Origin: Hyalella azteca
Taxonomy: Eukaryota; Arthropoda; Malacostraca; Amphipoda; Hyalellidae
DNA: 64,000 bases
Direction: 5' to 3'
Assembly: GCF_000764305.2 (NCBI RefSeq)
Contig: NW_025937364.1
Coordinates: 286,581 to 350,580, forward strand
A model generated the notes under the pieces. It worked only from the letters and a program-made list of their open reading frames with translations. It was not told the origin of the DNA and did no database searches. Made by a program: the position numbers and the translations under genes. Positions 25,939-37,445 of the stretch are shown in pieces. Positions within the stretch are counted from its first letter, which is position 1. Each line of letters begins with the position of its first letter.

Positions 25939-26259
25939 TTAAGGCCCTGATTGAAAACCGTGCGAAGTCTGAGAGCGAGGTTTTCGCGACCATCGTGTAA
26001 AATCCTTGATCTGCCCGAAGCTCGGCCAGTCGCTACCGTAGAGCTTGTACTCTTTGTAATATGATATCCTAGCCAGCCCCTTTTTCACGGCAATTGGTCG
26101 CTTTCAGGTGGCCGAGGAATGGCCAACGGTCGGCTATAACTTATTGGATTAGGCCGACCACTGGACACGTATTATTCTTCGCCTCTCATTGAGTTCGCCT
26201 TCACCATGCCGCCCGTCGTGAACTGACAGTCGAGTAATTAATACAAACCAGAGCCTTAA
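25939..26259 (+). mobile_element. Truncated TTAA-bounded element (third copy)
   Basis: It starts TTAAGGCCCTGATTGAAA and matches the first 300 bp or so of the elements at 26256-27016 (inverse) and 27013-27767 (direct). It then stops at the TTAA where the next element begins. Shared blocks include GAAGTCTGAGAGCGAGG and GTGAACTGACAG. Confidence 0.75.
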
Positions 26260-27016
26260 GGCCCTGGTTGAAGGTCGCGAGGCTTCTAATAGGCTTGGCT
26301 CTTCCCTAAGCGTTTCTTCACAAATTTGAATAGACTTTACTCCACTCGTAAATGAGATGGCGATATGGAGTTTTCCATGCTTACCCAGCTATTTATTTAT
26401 AAGCGGCAAACAGTAACAAAAAATATGTAAACTTTGAATTAAAAGAGTTTCAATGAGAGGAAATTTCAAGAAACTTTGAATATTATTGTTCATCAAGTCT
26501 GCGACTTTTTTACTTTTTTCGAGATGTAAAAGGATTGTAATTTTTATTTTCCATTGAATGGTATACTCGGCATTCCTTGATCAGCCTCCTTGTTGTAAAT
26601 ATTCTTTCTCAAAAAATAGTTATGATCGAGCCTGCTGATACGCGGAGGGAAAATCCCGCATACTAGCTGCTCAAATGGAGGCGTTGTGGAAAGTTTGAGG
26701 GGAAAGAGACGTCGTAAATTACTCGACTGTCTGTTCACGACGTGCGGTATGGTGCCGGGAACTCAATGAGAGGCGAAGAATAATACGTGGCCAGTGGTCG
26801 GCCTAGTCCAATTAGTTATAGCCGACCGTTGGCCATTCCTTGGCCAACTGAAAGCGACCAGTTGCCGCGAGAAAGGGGCTGGCTAGGATATCATATTACA
26901 AAGAGTACAAGCTCGAGGGTAATGACTGGCTGAGCTTCGGGCAGATCAAGGATTTTACACGATGGTCGCGAAAACCTCGCTCTCAGACTTCGCATGGCTT
27001 TCAATCAGGGCCTTAA
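26256..27016 (-). mobile_element. TTAA-bounded element, head-to-head copy A (761 bp)
   Basis: TTAA lies at both ends, with inverted terminal motifs TTAAGGCCCTGGTTGAA and (inverse) TTAAGGCCCTGATTGAA. TTAA targets are characteristic of piggyBac-like and some other DNA transposons, so this is probably a non-autonomous member. It aligns along its whole length, in inverted orientation, with 27013-27767. The open frames at 26955-27270 on both strands arise from this symmetry and are not genes. Confidence 0.75.
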
Positions 27017-27767
27017 GGCTGGGAGTCAGACTGCGGCGAAGTCTGAGAGCGAGGTATTCACGACAACGGTATGAAATCCTCGTTCCGTCCTTAGCTGAGC
27101 CAGTTTCTACTCGCGAGCTTGTAGTCTGTAATATCACTAATATGATCCGAGCCAGCACAGTTTTAGGGGCAATGGGCGCTTCCAGGTGGCCGATCAATGG
27201 CCAGCGGTTGGCTGGAATTAATTGGTCTCGGCCGACAACTGGCAACGTATTATTCCTCGCCCCTCATTGAGTTCCCCTTCTCCGTACCACTGACTCGTGA
27301 ACTGACAGATGAGATTTAGGACGCTTTATTGTTTCCCCTCAAACTTTTCACAACGCCTTGTCAATAGACTGGATTTTCACTTCACGAATAAGCATGCTCG
27401 TTCATAACTAGTTTGTGGTAGATAATATCTACATAAAGTGGCTGATCAAGAAATGCCGAGGATACCATTCATTGGATAATAAAAATTATTACCCGTTGGC
27501 ATCTCGAAAAGTGTAACAGTCACCGACTTGGCGAACACTAATATTCAAAGCTTCTTGAAATTACCTTCATCGTAACTCTTTTAATACAAGGTTTAAATAT
27601 TTTTTTGTAACTGACCACCGTTTGTAAATAAATAGCTGGGCAAGCATGGAAAAATTTATATCGCCATCTCATTTAAGATTGGAGTAAAGTCCAGCATTTT
27701 CTGTGAAGAAACTCATAGGGAAGAGCAGGCCCTGTTCGAAGGGTCGCGTTCTCAATTAGAGCCTTAA
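27013..27767 (+). mobile_element. TTAA-bounded element, head-to-head copy B (755 bp)
   Basis: It shares the TTAA at 27013-27016 with its inverted neighbour and ends at TTAA 27764-27767 (inverse TTAAGGCTCTAATTGAGAA). With the neighbour it forms an imperfect palindrome of about 1.5 kb centred on the shared TTAA. The arms differ by many substitutions and small indels, so this is not a recent hairpin. Confidence 0.75.
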
Positions 27768-28017
27768 CAACGTCTCGAATATACATGACTCGTCATGAAG
27801 CTAGTAACAATTTTAATATGGCCGTAATTCGCCACTTCGTGCATAAAATATTTTAGAAAAGTAATGTACAGCGATTTCAATGCACCTTGAATACCTATCC
27901 CATTTGAAAATATAAATAAGGTTAGATCAGTATTTATATCATCAGTCTGCTTAAATCGCCGGTTCACCAGGAATTAAAAAAGCATAGAAAATGTAAAATA
28001 AATTAATTATCTTTTCA

Positions 28018-28065
28018 TCCCAAACATTTCGGAGACCAAGCTCCATTATCAGGTACAAAATTTAA
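28018..28065 (+). repeat. Short dispersed repeat (TTTCGGAGTCCAG), copy 2
   Basis: CATTTCGGAGACCAAGCTCC followed by ATTATCAGGTACAAAAT is a diverged version of the segments at 17862-17908 and 36858-36902. Confidence 0.4.
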
Positions 28066-28699
28066 GCTACAAGTACAACGACAATTTGATAAAGCACGGC
28101 AAGGTGGTGGAGCAACATTTTTTTCTACATGATCTCAGTGTGCAGGTCCGATCTCAAGTTACAATGTCCAGTGGGCGAACTCTCTTCAGTATCATGAAAT
28201 TAGGCTAATAATCTTATTGAGAGTATATCTTGTATTAAACAACAGCTTCTGCCGACCTACAGTAATACATATATTTCATGTCGGAATTTAAGAGTCTCTT
28301 GAATTCAACAGAAACACTCACTTGAAACTGTACGCGGTGGCTCAAAAATCGGTCTGGATCTGAAAAATTAAACAAATCTTTGTTAACAACTGCCATACGG
28401 CGTGTAGAAAAATAAATAATAATAATAAATAAAAAAATATAAATAAATAAGGCGTGTCAAGCCTGGAATATTCTGCTCATAGAATTGGATTGAAAAATTG
28501 ATATATATTTTTATGAAGTTACTTTATTCAATAATTTAGGAGGAGATTTCTAATAAATGGGTTTACATTATTATGCCTTAATTTACAGCATCGTAGGTTT
28601 ATGAGTCCTATTCACCTTGGCTGGGGAAAAAGCTGCAATTTACACTAACGACAAATCAACATATAATAGAAATCTCTTGTTGAGGCTATCAAGTTTCTC

Positions 28700-29006
28700 T
28701 TCGGTAGAGATCATTACCTAGTCTCGGCTATAAGAAATTATTACCTAGTCTCATCTATAAAGATTGATTCCTAGCCTCTGCTATAATGACTATATTATTA
28801 CCTAGTCCCTGCTATAAAAGATTACTACATAGTCTCTGTTATAAAGACTATTTTAATGTCTCTACTATAAAGATTATCACCTAGTCTCTGCTATAAAACC
28901 TATTATATAGTCTCTCTTATAAAGATTATTGCCTAGTCTCTGTTATGAAGATTATTACCTAGTCTCTGTCATAAAAATTATTACCTAGTATCTGCTATAA
29001 AATATT
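28700..29006. repeat. 26-27-bp minisatellite, about 11 copies
   Basis: Units resemble GATTATTACCTAGTCTCTGC followed by TATAAA, with variable A-runs and several degenerate members (for example one lacking TACC). It is non-coding. Confidence 0.85.
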
Positions 29007-29405
29007 TTGCGTGATGGGTCAAATTGATTAGGTTTTTTCTGTCGTAAAGTTTACACATATTTTGTCCACATCGTCAGTCTTGCAAGAAAACAGATATGAT
29101 ATGTAATGAAAGATATTGATTTAAAAAAATGTATAAAAATGTCTCTAATTATTATCACTGATAGATTAATGATAGACTTCTCAGTGATAATATCAGTGAG
29201 AAATTATTATCACTGTCAACATTGATTCAACGTTTGTAGGTCCCGCTTGCGACCGTGGCGATCGGGTATTTATTTCATGTTTGTACATACGTACAAACTT
29301 TGAATCAAGGTTGAAAGAATTGTTTTCCGTATCAATTTCACAGCGATAATATTAAGGGACATTTTTATACATTTTATTATTTATTAATATTATTATTACT
29401 TATTA

Positions 29406-30687
29406 GGGTAACATGGGGCAGCGAGCCCACTGCGGGTCATGGGCCCATAGCGGGTTTCTCGCTAAGTATGGCAGATATTGGTCCGTGTTCTCTACCGCCG
29501 GTCGACAGTTTCACTGGGATGAAGTGTACGGATTTACGTTTTGCTAAGTGTTTGCGCTATTAAGTTATTTGTGAAAATCTGTTTTAGTCCAGATAAAAAT
29601 TTTTTTGCTGCTAAATAAAATTTTTTTCGATTACTGTAGATGAAGCTTTGAAACTCCTGTCAATTATATTTTCAAAGTAATATTTATAGGGATAATTTTG
29701 AGATCCAGTTTAGACTATTAGCTTTTAAAATAAAATGTTGATGAGATATAAATAGAAATGATACCTAGTGGGGCAACGGGCCCACGCGTGTCACGGGGCA
29801 AAGCGCCCATGTTGAAGTCTTGTGTTATACATCATTAGATTTGTCTCAATGACCTTTTCAAACTATGACTAGCTTTTTAAATTACAAATTACACTTCATA
29901 TTGCATGATTTTTTTATTTGTGGCCTTAAGGCAGCAGGTTTAGTTTCTAGTTGTGCGTAATTATGACCCCTTATCGAGTTATTGACTCTTGCCTTGCCAA
30001 AAGTTGATTTCAGTCAACACCAATGAGCCAAAAGTTGATGAGTTTTTATGGTGTTGGCTGAAATCACGATTAGGTACGAATTCTCTGCACATAATATCTG
30101 ATTATAGACGAAACTGGAACGAAGTTTTTTTCTGATCAACTAAATATATTTTTTCTAGTCAAGGATTCATTTATTCATGTCAGGGACGAATTTTTTACCG
30201 CAAGGATATATTTTTTAAGTCAAGGATATATATTTTTATGTCAATGAAATATTTTTCTTCACGTCAGTGATAGATTTTTAAGGCAAGAGTATATTTTTTT
30301 CAAGTTAAGAATATGATTTTTTTTGAGTTGTTAATAAATGAGTGAATGTCATATTTTTATTACATTTTCTTATTTTTAACTGTAAAGTGTTGCTTTTTCA
30401 TTTTTAAACAAAAAAATATGCATTTATGGTCAAGGGACCAAGGGTGGGCGCCTTGCCTCAAGCCCATGGGTCCATTGCCCCAGGGGTGGGGCAATGGGCC
30501 CATTTTGACACTTTTTACAAAATAGTGTTTCATTAAAAATTGAATAAATATATAGGCGTCTAATTCACATCATACATTCCTCATTAGTTGTATCTTTAAA
30601 CAAAACAAAGAACCACCTCGTATCAATTAAAACTTCATCAAAAATTTAGTTTAAAAAAAGTGGGGGGTGTGCTGCCCCATGTTGCCC
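29406..30687. mobile_element. 1.28-kb TIR element with 5-bp target duplication
   Basis: The ends are GGGTAACATGGGGCAGC and (inverse of the right end) GGGCAACATGGGGCAGC. They are flanked by TATTA on both sides (29401-29405 and 30688-30692), a matching 5-bp target duplication. Internal subterminal copies of GGGGCAAYGGGCCCA-like sequence occur in both orientations (near 29768 and 30483). No transposase frame is visible, so it is non-autonomous. I do not assign a superfamily. Confidence 0.75.
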
Positions 30688-30857
30688 TATTAGACACTTA
30701 TTATTTCATGGGGCCTGATATTAGGAACATTCATCACACACTTCTATGCATCCATCTGAAAAATGAACCGACTTTGAATACCGCACACTAATACATAATT
30801 TTTGCAAATAAGCTAACAAAAATAGCGCATAATCTACCGTTGTATATGTCAACTTAC

Positions 30858-30967
30858 GTGCCATTGATGTGCATAAGCGTGATTGTGATCAGGACCCCCG
30901 TAGTGAGTATCACTAGTGTAGGACAGTTGATGCTCCGTCCGATACGTAACAGTCTCTTGGACGCCAT
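30858..30967 (-). CDS. First coding exon, type II signal anchor
   Basis: Reading the minus strand, GGGAAGATGG gives a good start context at 30967. The exon encodes a short basic N-terminus (MASKRLLRIGR) and then a hydrophobic membrane segment (CPTLVILTTGVLITITLMHI), ending with a near-ideal donor, AC|GTAAGTTG, at 30857. The exon is 110 nt and ends in phase 2. A short basic tail followed by one membrane anchor is typical of type II Golgi or secretory-pathway enzymes such as glycosyltransferases, but the family cannot be told from this exon. The frame stays open upstream to 31075, which I treat as 5' UTR. Following exons should lie at lower coordinates; I could not identify one with matching phase. 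Confidence 0.5.
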
Positions 30968-32175
30968 CTTCCCTGTTTGTGTTGTAAGGTCAAGGGCTCG
31001 GTTAGTTTTTTGCGATAAAGAAGAAAATTGATGAACATTGGATGATCGCGCTTTGGATCGATGATAAATGGACAATCGCTGGATGAACTATGAAATACGG
31101 GTTTTAAATTAATTTCAAATTAAAAATTGCATCTGTTGCTGCCCTCTTTGCAGCACCAAGGCAATATTTCTGACATCTCTCTGTGTTTTTTTCTGCGATC
31201 TAAAATTTGATTGCGAAACACTTGAGGTATTCAGTTTGCTCTAAGCATGGAATACAAGAAAATTTTCTTCCTCTGTTATGGAAAAGCAGTCCCTCTATTA
31301 GAAATATTTTTTCTTTACTAGCTAAAAAAATAACAATTACATCAGCTGTTATGATTGTGTAAACGTAGAACAAATTTATGGTCATTTTTATTTCAATGAA
31401 TGAGTTTATCTCATAGCATTGAAAATCGCTCGGGAGGCTTCTCTGGTAATCAGCAGAGTAGAGCACTTTGATTTGTTGATTTCTAGGTTATAATTTGCTA
31501 TTATAATATACAGATAAAATTGCATCGGCCATTCGTACGTACGAAGAGCGAATTGCACGAATAATGAAGACTCGCTTCTGGGCTCGTTATTTGCAGTGAA
31601 TTTGGGAAGTAATTATTGACGGATTCTAGCTGAAAAATATATGTTTTTATTTTAATTTATCTGCAAAAATATCGGTATCATGATGAATTGAGTTCATGCA
31701 CACTATTTTATAATTTTTGTGACTGAAATGAGAATGGGAAATTAGATGACTACGTTCTACCACATATGTATTACGATGAAATTGTGTTAAAATATCAGGT
31801 CCCAAAAGCAATTAATGTATACATGCCGAACACTTGTTCAAGCTTCTCGTGATTGCATGAGGTTGACATACCTACCTCTCAGTTGCCCTAGATGTTACAT
31901 AGTAAACAATAATCACACCTATAGTTCAAGACGTTAATAACGCATTTTCGTTTGCTATGTAAATGTTACGATGGAAATATTTTATGAATTCAATGGAAAT
32001 TATTCATTTTTATACTTCACAGTATCTAAATTTAATGACCAATGTTTACGAAAAACATAGAATTGTAGAAAAATTACTTGGCTAGGAGACCGAGTTAGAT
32101 TTTAGCGATCAGAAAGAGGGAACGCGTAAACTTCAGAACAAAGATCTATGTGGATGATATAGCGCGAGATCTAAG

Positions 32176-32280
32176 TAAGTAGCAATATGATTAAGTAGCA
32201 ATACGAGTAAGTAGCAATATGATTAAGTAGCAATATGAGTAAGTAGCAATATGAGTAAGTAGCAATATGAGTAAGTAGCA
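32176..32280. repeat. 16-bp satellite block
   Basis: Repeats of TAAGTAGCAATATGAG/T, about seven units, running up to the undetermined base at 32281. Confidence 0.9.
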
Positions 32281-32281
32281 N
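32281..32281. other. Undetermined base between two satellites
   Basis: A single N separates the 16-bp array from the 12-bp array. It probably marks a collapsed or uncertain assembly join inside repeat DNA. Confidence 0.7.
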
Positions 32282-32608
32282 TAAACTAACTGGTAAACTA
32301 AGTGGTAAACTAACTGGTAAACTAACTGGTAAACTAACTGGGAAAATAACTGGTAAATTAACTGGTAAACTAACTGGTAAACTAACTGGTAAATTAACTG
32401 GTAAACTAACTGGTAAACTGACTGGTAAACCAGCTGGTAAACTAACTGGTAAACTAACTGGTAAATTAACTGTTAAACTATCTGGTAAACTATACCTGGT
32501 AAACTAATTGGTAAACTGACTGGTAAACTAACTGGTAAACTAACTGGTAAACTAACTGGTAAATTAACTGGTAAACTAACTGGTAAACTGATAAACTGAC
32601 TGGTAAAC
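32282..32608. repeat. 12-bp satellite block
   Basis: About 27 units of TAAACTAACTGG with occasional variants (TTAACTGG, TGACTGG). The edge toward 32640 degrades gradually. Confidence 0.9.
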
Positions 32609-33284
32609 TGACTGGGTGCTATGGTAATCTAACTGGGGTAACTATGCCTCTAAACTAACGAGGCGCTAATTTCAGGGTGACGAAATATATAATTCGACTT
32701 TGTTTATGAACAATTACCTATTTCTCATCGTTCAAATAATATTTCATGAAAAGGTAAATTCAATCATGAAAAGGTAAGTGAATGTGTGATTCAACAGGGG
32801 TATATTATTTTTTTGTGTAACTGTCTTAATTTTTAGCGGATATATAAACGCTCGGAATTTACCGTGCATTTTAATTTCATCATAGAGAATGATTTGCAAA
32901 ACTGTTCGGACCACTTGAAACGGGTTTTCTGTACTGGTTTGCGACCGCGACAGTGACATATAACCTCATTGGCTGCAGGAAGTTAGAAAGGCGATCCAAG
33001 TGTGCTGGTAGAGCCAGGCATTGGCTGCAAGAAGGTTGTGAGCCGGGACAGCTTGAATATATAGGTTTGGCCGGAGTAGGTACGGCCGGATAAGAAACTG
33101 CCTGCTTATGAGCGAGTATGCTGAAGCATTGGCTGAAGGCCTACGGTGCTTTTATCTTTCGGCAGTGTGTCGCTTGTCTGGATTACGGAGTTCAAAAGCG
33201 TAGCATGAGGCTTCTATCGTTGAGGGTGACATAAGTAAATACATGGTGAAGCAGGGCGTTGGCTCCAGGGCTTATTTAAGAGTA

Positions 33285-33540
33285 AAATCCGCGGCTAAAA
33301 AAACGAAGGCAAAATCGAAAAAATTGTCACGAGCTAAACATCACCGTTGGGAGGTTAGGTTTCTATATGCGAAGTATCGTTCGAATCTGTTCAGTATTTT
33401 AAAATATATCTCTGGTACACTGCGAATTTAAGCACTATTTTGGTGTTTAAGTCACGAATGAGGGAAAGAAAAAAATACTCGCCAACGAAGGCAAAACGTA
33501 AAAAATTTTCACGAGCTAAACGTGTCATTTCGGATATATT
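33285..33540 (+). repeat. Two monomers of the CACGAGCTAAAC repeat family
   Basis: Both carry AACGAAGGCAAAA followed by TTTTCACGAGCTAAAC or TTGTCACGAGCTAAAC, and the first continues with GAGGTTAGGTTTCTATATGC and TTCGAATCTGTTCAGT. The same monomer is found six times inside the hAT-like element at 38071-39649. The short frames here (33243-33431, 33440-33655) are translations of it. Confidence 0.7.
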
Positions 33541-33599
33541 TCAAAGTTTGGGCAAGTTTATATATACATTTATGAAAAATTTCAAAATAAACATGGGCA

Positions 33600-33995
33600 A
33601 AGCTTGGCAAATGTACAGACAAAATTGGACAAATTTAGTCTGTAAAAAGTACTGACAAAATTTCTGAAAATATAGGGAAAAATAAAGCATATTGAAAAAA
33701 AAATTCAAAATGAACTCTAAGAAGAAGGGACAAAGTTTCGATCGAATTCAAATTATGTGCAGACAAATTTCAGATAAATCACAAAGTCTACTAAATTTTG
33801 ACAAAATTTAACCAAATACCGAGCAAATCCGACAATATATCTTGGACAAAAAGTTAGAAAAATGTCATGCAAATATGGGAAATATGATATATAAATCACG
33901 AGCAAGTAACGAACGAATCTCGGACCAACATGCTGATGAATCTCAAAATGGAAATCTTAAGTTACATGATAATTGGAAACGAAGGTGAAGAAGGT
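33600..33995 (+). repeat. Dispersed repeat shared with 60085-60425 (copy 1)
   Basis: Aligns with 60085-60425 through blocks such as ACAAATTTCWGATAAATC, GAATCTCGGAMCAACATG and AATCTTAAGTTACA. It directly follows the CACGAGCTAAAC monomers. It is non-coding in both places. Confidence 0.7.
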
Positions 33996-34393
33996 TATCC
34001 ATTTTGAACCGAGTTCTACGAGGTTTTCTTATAGCATTGTTTACATTTGCAAATTAGAAATTTGGTTCGAGATTATAGGATTCGTGATGACAGGATTTGG
34101 GTTATCGCTATTTTTAAATAAGTAAATATAGCGCATGTCAACGCCGGCATTGCAAGCTAGTAATTTCAATAATATATTTAGTTGAGGCTTTTGAAGGCAA
34201 ATGTTACCCACCTTTGAGATAACATATATTTTATCAGATATTAGTGCAGTTTATAGAATCTGTATTGAAGTGATTTAATATCCGACATACTCAAACTAGA
34301 AGAGGAGCATTTTTTTATTTCGAGGACCTTTTAAATTCTCCTAAGATTTACGGATTGCGAAGTAATCGTTCCGCCGACGATTTCTTGATCATT

Positions 34394-34726
34394 TCATGAG
34401 CACTTCGTTATGTTTATACATGGAAAAATAACAAGGTTTTGATCAAATTGTATTAGGCAGGCATTATGAAGAGAGTAAAAATTACCAGGTATTTTAGACC
34501 ACAAAGTTAAACTCACGGCAGAATAAACCTTGAAGGCTCGGAAATCGTCGTCCACGGCCGACCAACTCAGTATGACTCCACTGTACCCGGGCTCGAGGAA
34601 AACAAGATTATCATCCTGGCCACGTTTGCGCCGCAATGAAAAAACCAAATGAGCCACATAACAAAATTTTTGTGGAATATCACTCTTCCGCATTGAAACT
34701 TCATGCTCGAAAAAAACAAGCAGCAA
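34394..34726 (-). CDS. Unidentified 110-residue open frame with exon-like core
   Basis: The core is protein-like (short motifs VFLEPGYSGVILSWSAVDDD and FRAFKVYS) and GC-richer than its flanks. A possible acceptor (GTGGCCAG) precedes the core and a possible donor (CCTG|GTAATT) follows it, so this may be one internal exon of a minus-strand gene with the frame extending by chance on both sides. I do not recognise the family. Confidence 0.3.
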   Translation of the reverse strand: MLLVFFEHEVSMRKSDIPQKFCYVAHLVFSLRRKRGQDDNLVFLEPGYSGVILSWSAVDDDFRAFKVYSAVSLTLWSKIPGNFYSLHNACLIQFDQNLVIFPCINITKCS

Positions 34727-34778
34727 GCAATAAATGCATAGTTTTCATCTGTAACTAATAATTTTCAACTTTTGTTGT

Positions 34779-34870
34779 CATGTATACCTAATACTAGTAA
34801 CTTGTATACCTAATCTTGTCTAGTATTAGGTATACCTGTCATGTATACCTAATACTAGAAACTTAATACT
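34779..34870. repeat. Direct and inverted repeats of GTATACCTAATACTAG
   Basis: GTCATGTATACCTAATACTAG occurs twice in direct orientation, and its inverse CTAGTATTAGGTATAC lies between them, so either outer copy can form a hairpin with the middle one. Confidence 0.7.
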
Positions 34871-35599
34871 GGCTTAAGATCGGAAGCTGACTATCGGCGA
34901 ATCAGATAATGATATACACGTGGCAAAAAATTTTTATTCAACTAATTGGACGAAATTGAATGGTAGATTAAAGAAAGATAAACAAACTTCGTGGATTTCT
35001 GCACATCAAAGAAATTATTGTTAAAAATTAAGCCGAGAAGCTCCCAAATGCTTCAATTTGTGCCAATTATCAAATTAAACAACGATAAAAATTTCGTACG
35101 CTTTAGGATGCTCAATTATGCACGTCTTTTGCCAAGTCTCTTTGAACAATGAAATCAGTGTCGAGAAATCTAGACCAAGGTTTGTACAAGTTCAACTTCC
35201 TTTTTATTTGCAGTGTCGTAACGAAAGGTCGAGTTCTTTTAAATAACGTTTTCGGTTAAGTTTTATTCAATGATTTATTCTATTGTCGATAAGCTTCGAT
35301 AATTTTCTGGTCAAGCCCGAAAATCGCCATTTTTTGTATCTGTTCCGAGCACTTCTGCATGCTTTCTCTATCCAATAGTTTTTGCCGATTTTTTTACGGG
35401 GATCTGGCTCTATTTTGATTCACTATTGTTTTATCTTACGGTGCGTAGCGAATAATAGCGATACTCGAATACGTGATATGATTATTATTCTTTCACATTA
35501 CAGTTGATTTTTTTTCTTCATTGGTTTTAACCCCATAACAAAACGAAGGATTCACTTACGCAGCTGCAACCATGCTTTTATTATATGCGACGTACAGAG

Positions 35600-35976
35600 T
35601 CAAATAGAGAAGCAAAGAAATATCATTATTATCAAGACGATATAATTTGGAGCCGAACAGGCGATCCCGACGCTTTCAATGATATAGATATTTTCTGAAC
35701 TTTCTGAATCTATTACATATTTTCCCGAGTTTGTTTGTATATGTGAGTGTTTCATTGGAGCCTGACAACGAGAATATATAGGCTGTGTGAGTACGCATCC
35801 ACAATACTTTTTTTGCGTCGGAATCTTATCTGCAACTGAAATCGGTGTCGCAGAACTATCATAGGTGGTATTTTCAAATATAGAACAGTAGGATAAAAAG
35901 GAATCGAAAAAATATACAGGGAAGCGAATTGCAAAAATTTTTTCGAGTAGGGATTTACCACACATTTAATATACAA
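35600..35976 (-). other. Overlapping minus-strand frames, unassigned
   Basis: Two overlapping frames (35600-35965, 121 residues; 35752-35976, 74 residues) include possible acceptor sites (GATTTCAG, TTGCAG). Neither shows a family motif. The longer ends in a hydrophobic tail. One may contain an exon, but the choice of frame cannot be settled. Confidence 0.15.
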
Positions 35977-36550
35977 TTAGGCGGGATTTCCTCAGAAGAA
36001 TCGTAGAACTGAAAATCAAATGGTGTAAATGTCAAGCTCCATGATCTTCGGAAGAGTTACACTTACTTTTGAGCCAATAAGGAATGTAAACCATTCTGCA
36101 ATATTATTTTATACATCTCAGAGGGAGTAATTGTTGCAGTAATAAGTCGTTAAATGCTATTGACAACCAGTTGTCTACCATCTAGCACGATGCATCATTC
36201 CAGGGTATATTTCGGTCAAGTTTTTTTATCAAATCACTCGCGGCGTCCCAATGAATCATGAAAAGCTACTTTTGATCGGTATTCAAGATTCTTATGTAAA
36301 TTTTATGTTTTTATTCAGTATTGTTTTAAATTATTTGACTTCTTTTTTATAGTCAGCCAATTTCTTGCCTGTTGTGCCGGTGAAGGTACGTGGTTCTGTG
36401 GTTCTATTGCTTGAATAAAATTTTTAAAGGAAGCTTGTTTGCGCGTATTTGACACACAAACCAATGCACTTATCTTGCAAGAGTCTCTTCCAACAGCCTG
36501 AAGACTTCCCCTTTCAGTTCAGTATGAGCTGCTGTTGCGTTCTAGCCCTT

Positions 36551-36695
36551 GGGCCATACTTTCAAAACTGGCTAAGTGAACGTAAGTATTTACGCTCTAT
36601 TTTCTTGTCTATGATTGGTGGATTTTGCTCGAAAGGCCGTCAATGATTGGCTGATGAACTTACGATCTCTTAACTTTTTTTGAAAGTATAGGCCC
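36551..36695 (+). mobile_element. GGGCC-TACTTTCAAAA miniature element, copy 3 of 3
   Basis: A 145-bp copy with ends GGGCCATACTTTCAAAA and TTTTTTTGAAAGTATAGGCCC. It is the cleanest of the three copies and in the same orientation as 8409-8560. Confidence 0.8.
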
Positions 36696-36857
36696 ATGGC
36701 TGCAACTTTTGATGTATCCATAAACTACTTTAGGAGACAGGAAATCTATTATACTTGATGCAATGCAAGTATCAATGTCACTCGATTGTGTTCAAGTTGC
36801 AAATTCATTAGATTTTTACAAGCCAATCTAAGCAATTTCAAAACGATTCACCATCAG

Positions 36858-36902
36858 ATGAAACGTTTCGGAGTCCAGGTCCATCAGTTTGAGAATACTG
36901 CA
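36858..36902 (+). repeat. Short dispersed repeat (TTTCGGAGTCCAG), copy 3
   Basis: AACGTTTCGGAGTCCAGGTC followed by CATCAGTTTGAGAAT matches 17862-17908. Confidence 0.45.
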
Positions 36903-37204
36903 ATTAGTTCATAGTACAATCAAAATTAAGAGAAAAACAGAAATTTGAGCTTAAAGTTACAGACAAAATACATAGTAAATTATCACACACATAAACCAAT
37001 CTATTCAATATTCAGAGTGGATGTGAACTGAAGGCTGCGTTCAAGCTGTAAAAAATTTACAAGGATTCTAAAACACGCCAATTTGAAACACCATAGTTGA
37101 ATAAATCACTATCGAATCAGATATGTACGTTACACTGCTCAGCGTGAAAGCGCAGAGCCGAATGAAAGAAGGGCGCTAAAAAATGTCCAATTCTACAACT
37201 CCTT

Positions 37205-37445
37205 TCCCTAATTACGCTCTGAAAGTTTAAAAGTAAGAGTGCAATTCATACCAACGTACGCAGATGCGCATCGCGCACAACTGTATTTTTAAAGTAGAGA
37301 CGAACACATATCAAAGAAATAAGATATTTGTACCTAAAGAATGACCCGATTTTCAAATTATTCGTCAACAAAACAAGAAAATTAATATTTGAAAGGTATT
37401 TGAAGAACAAAAATTTTTACTTATTTGAACATAGTTCCAGGTGCA
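37205..37445 (+). repeat. Dispersed repeat shared with 43125-43335 (copy 1)
   Basis: Shared blocks include GCGCACAACTGTA, ACCCGATTTTCAAATTATTC (ACCAATTATTC in the other copy), AAAATTAAYATTYGAAA and a GAACATAG/GGACATTG tail. Overall similarity is moderate, indicating an old family. Confidence 0.6.

Noticed and set aside
26955..27270. Opposed frames of 96 and 102 residues
   Set aside because: They lie across the centre of the TTAA-element palindrome and mirror each other; they are symmetry effects.
32176..32608. Possible CRISPR-like array
   Set aside because: The units are contiguous 16- and 12-bp satellites with no unique spacers, in a eukaryotic context.
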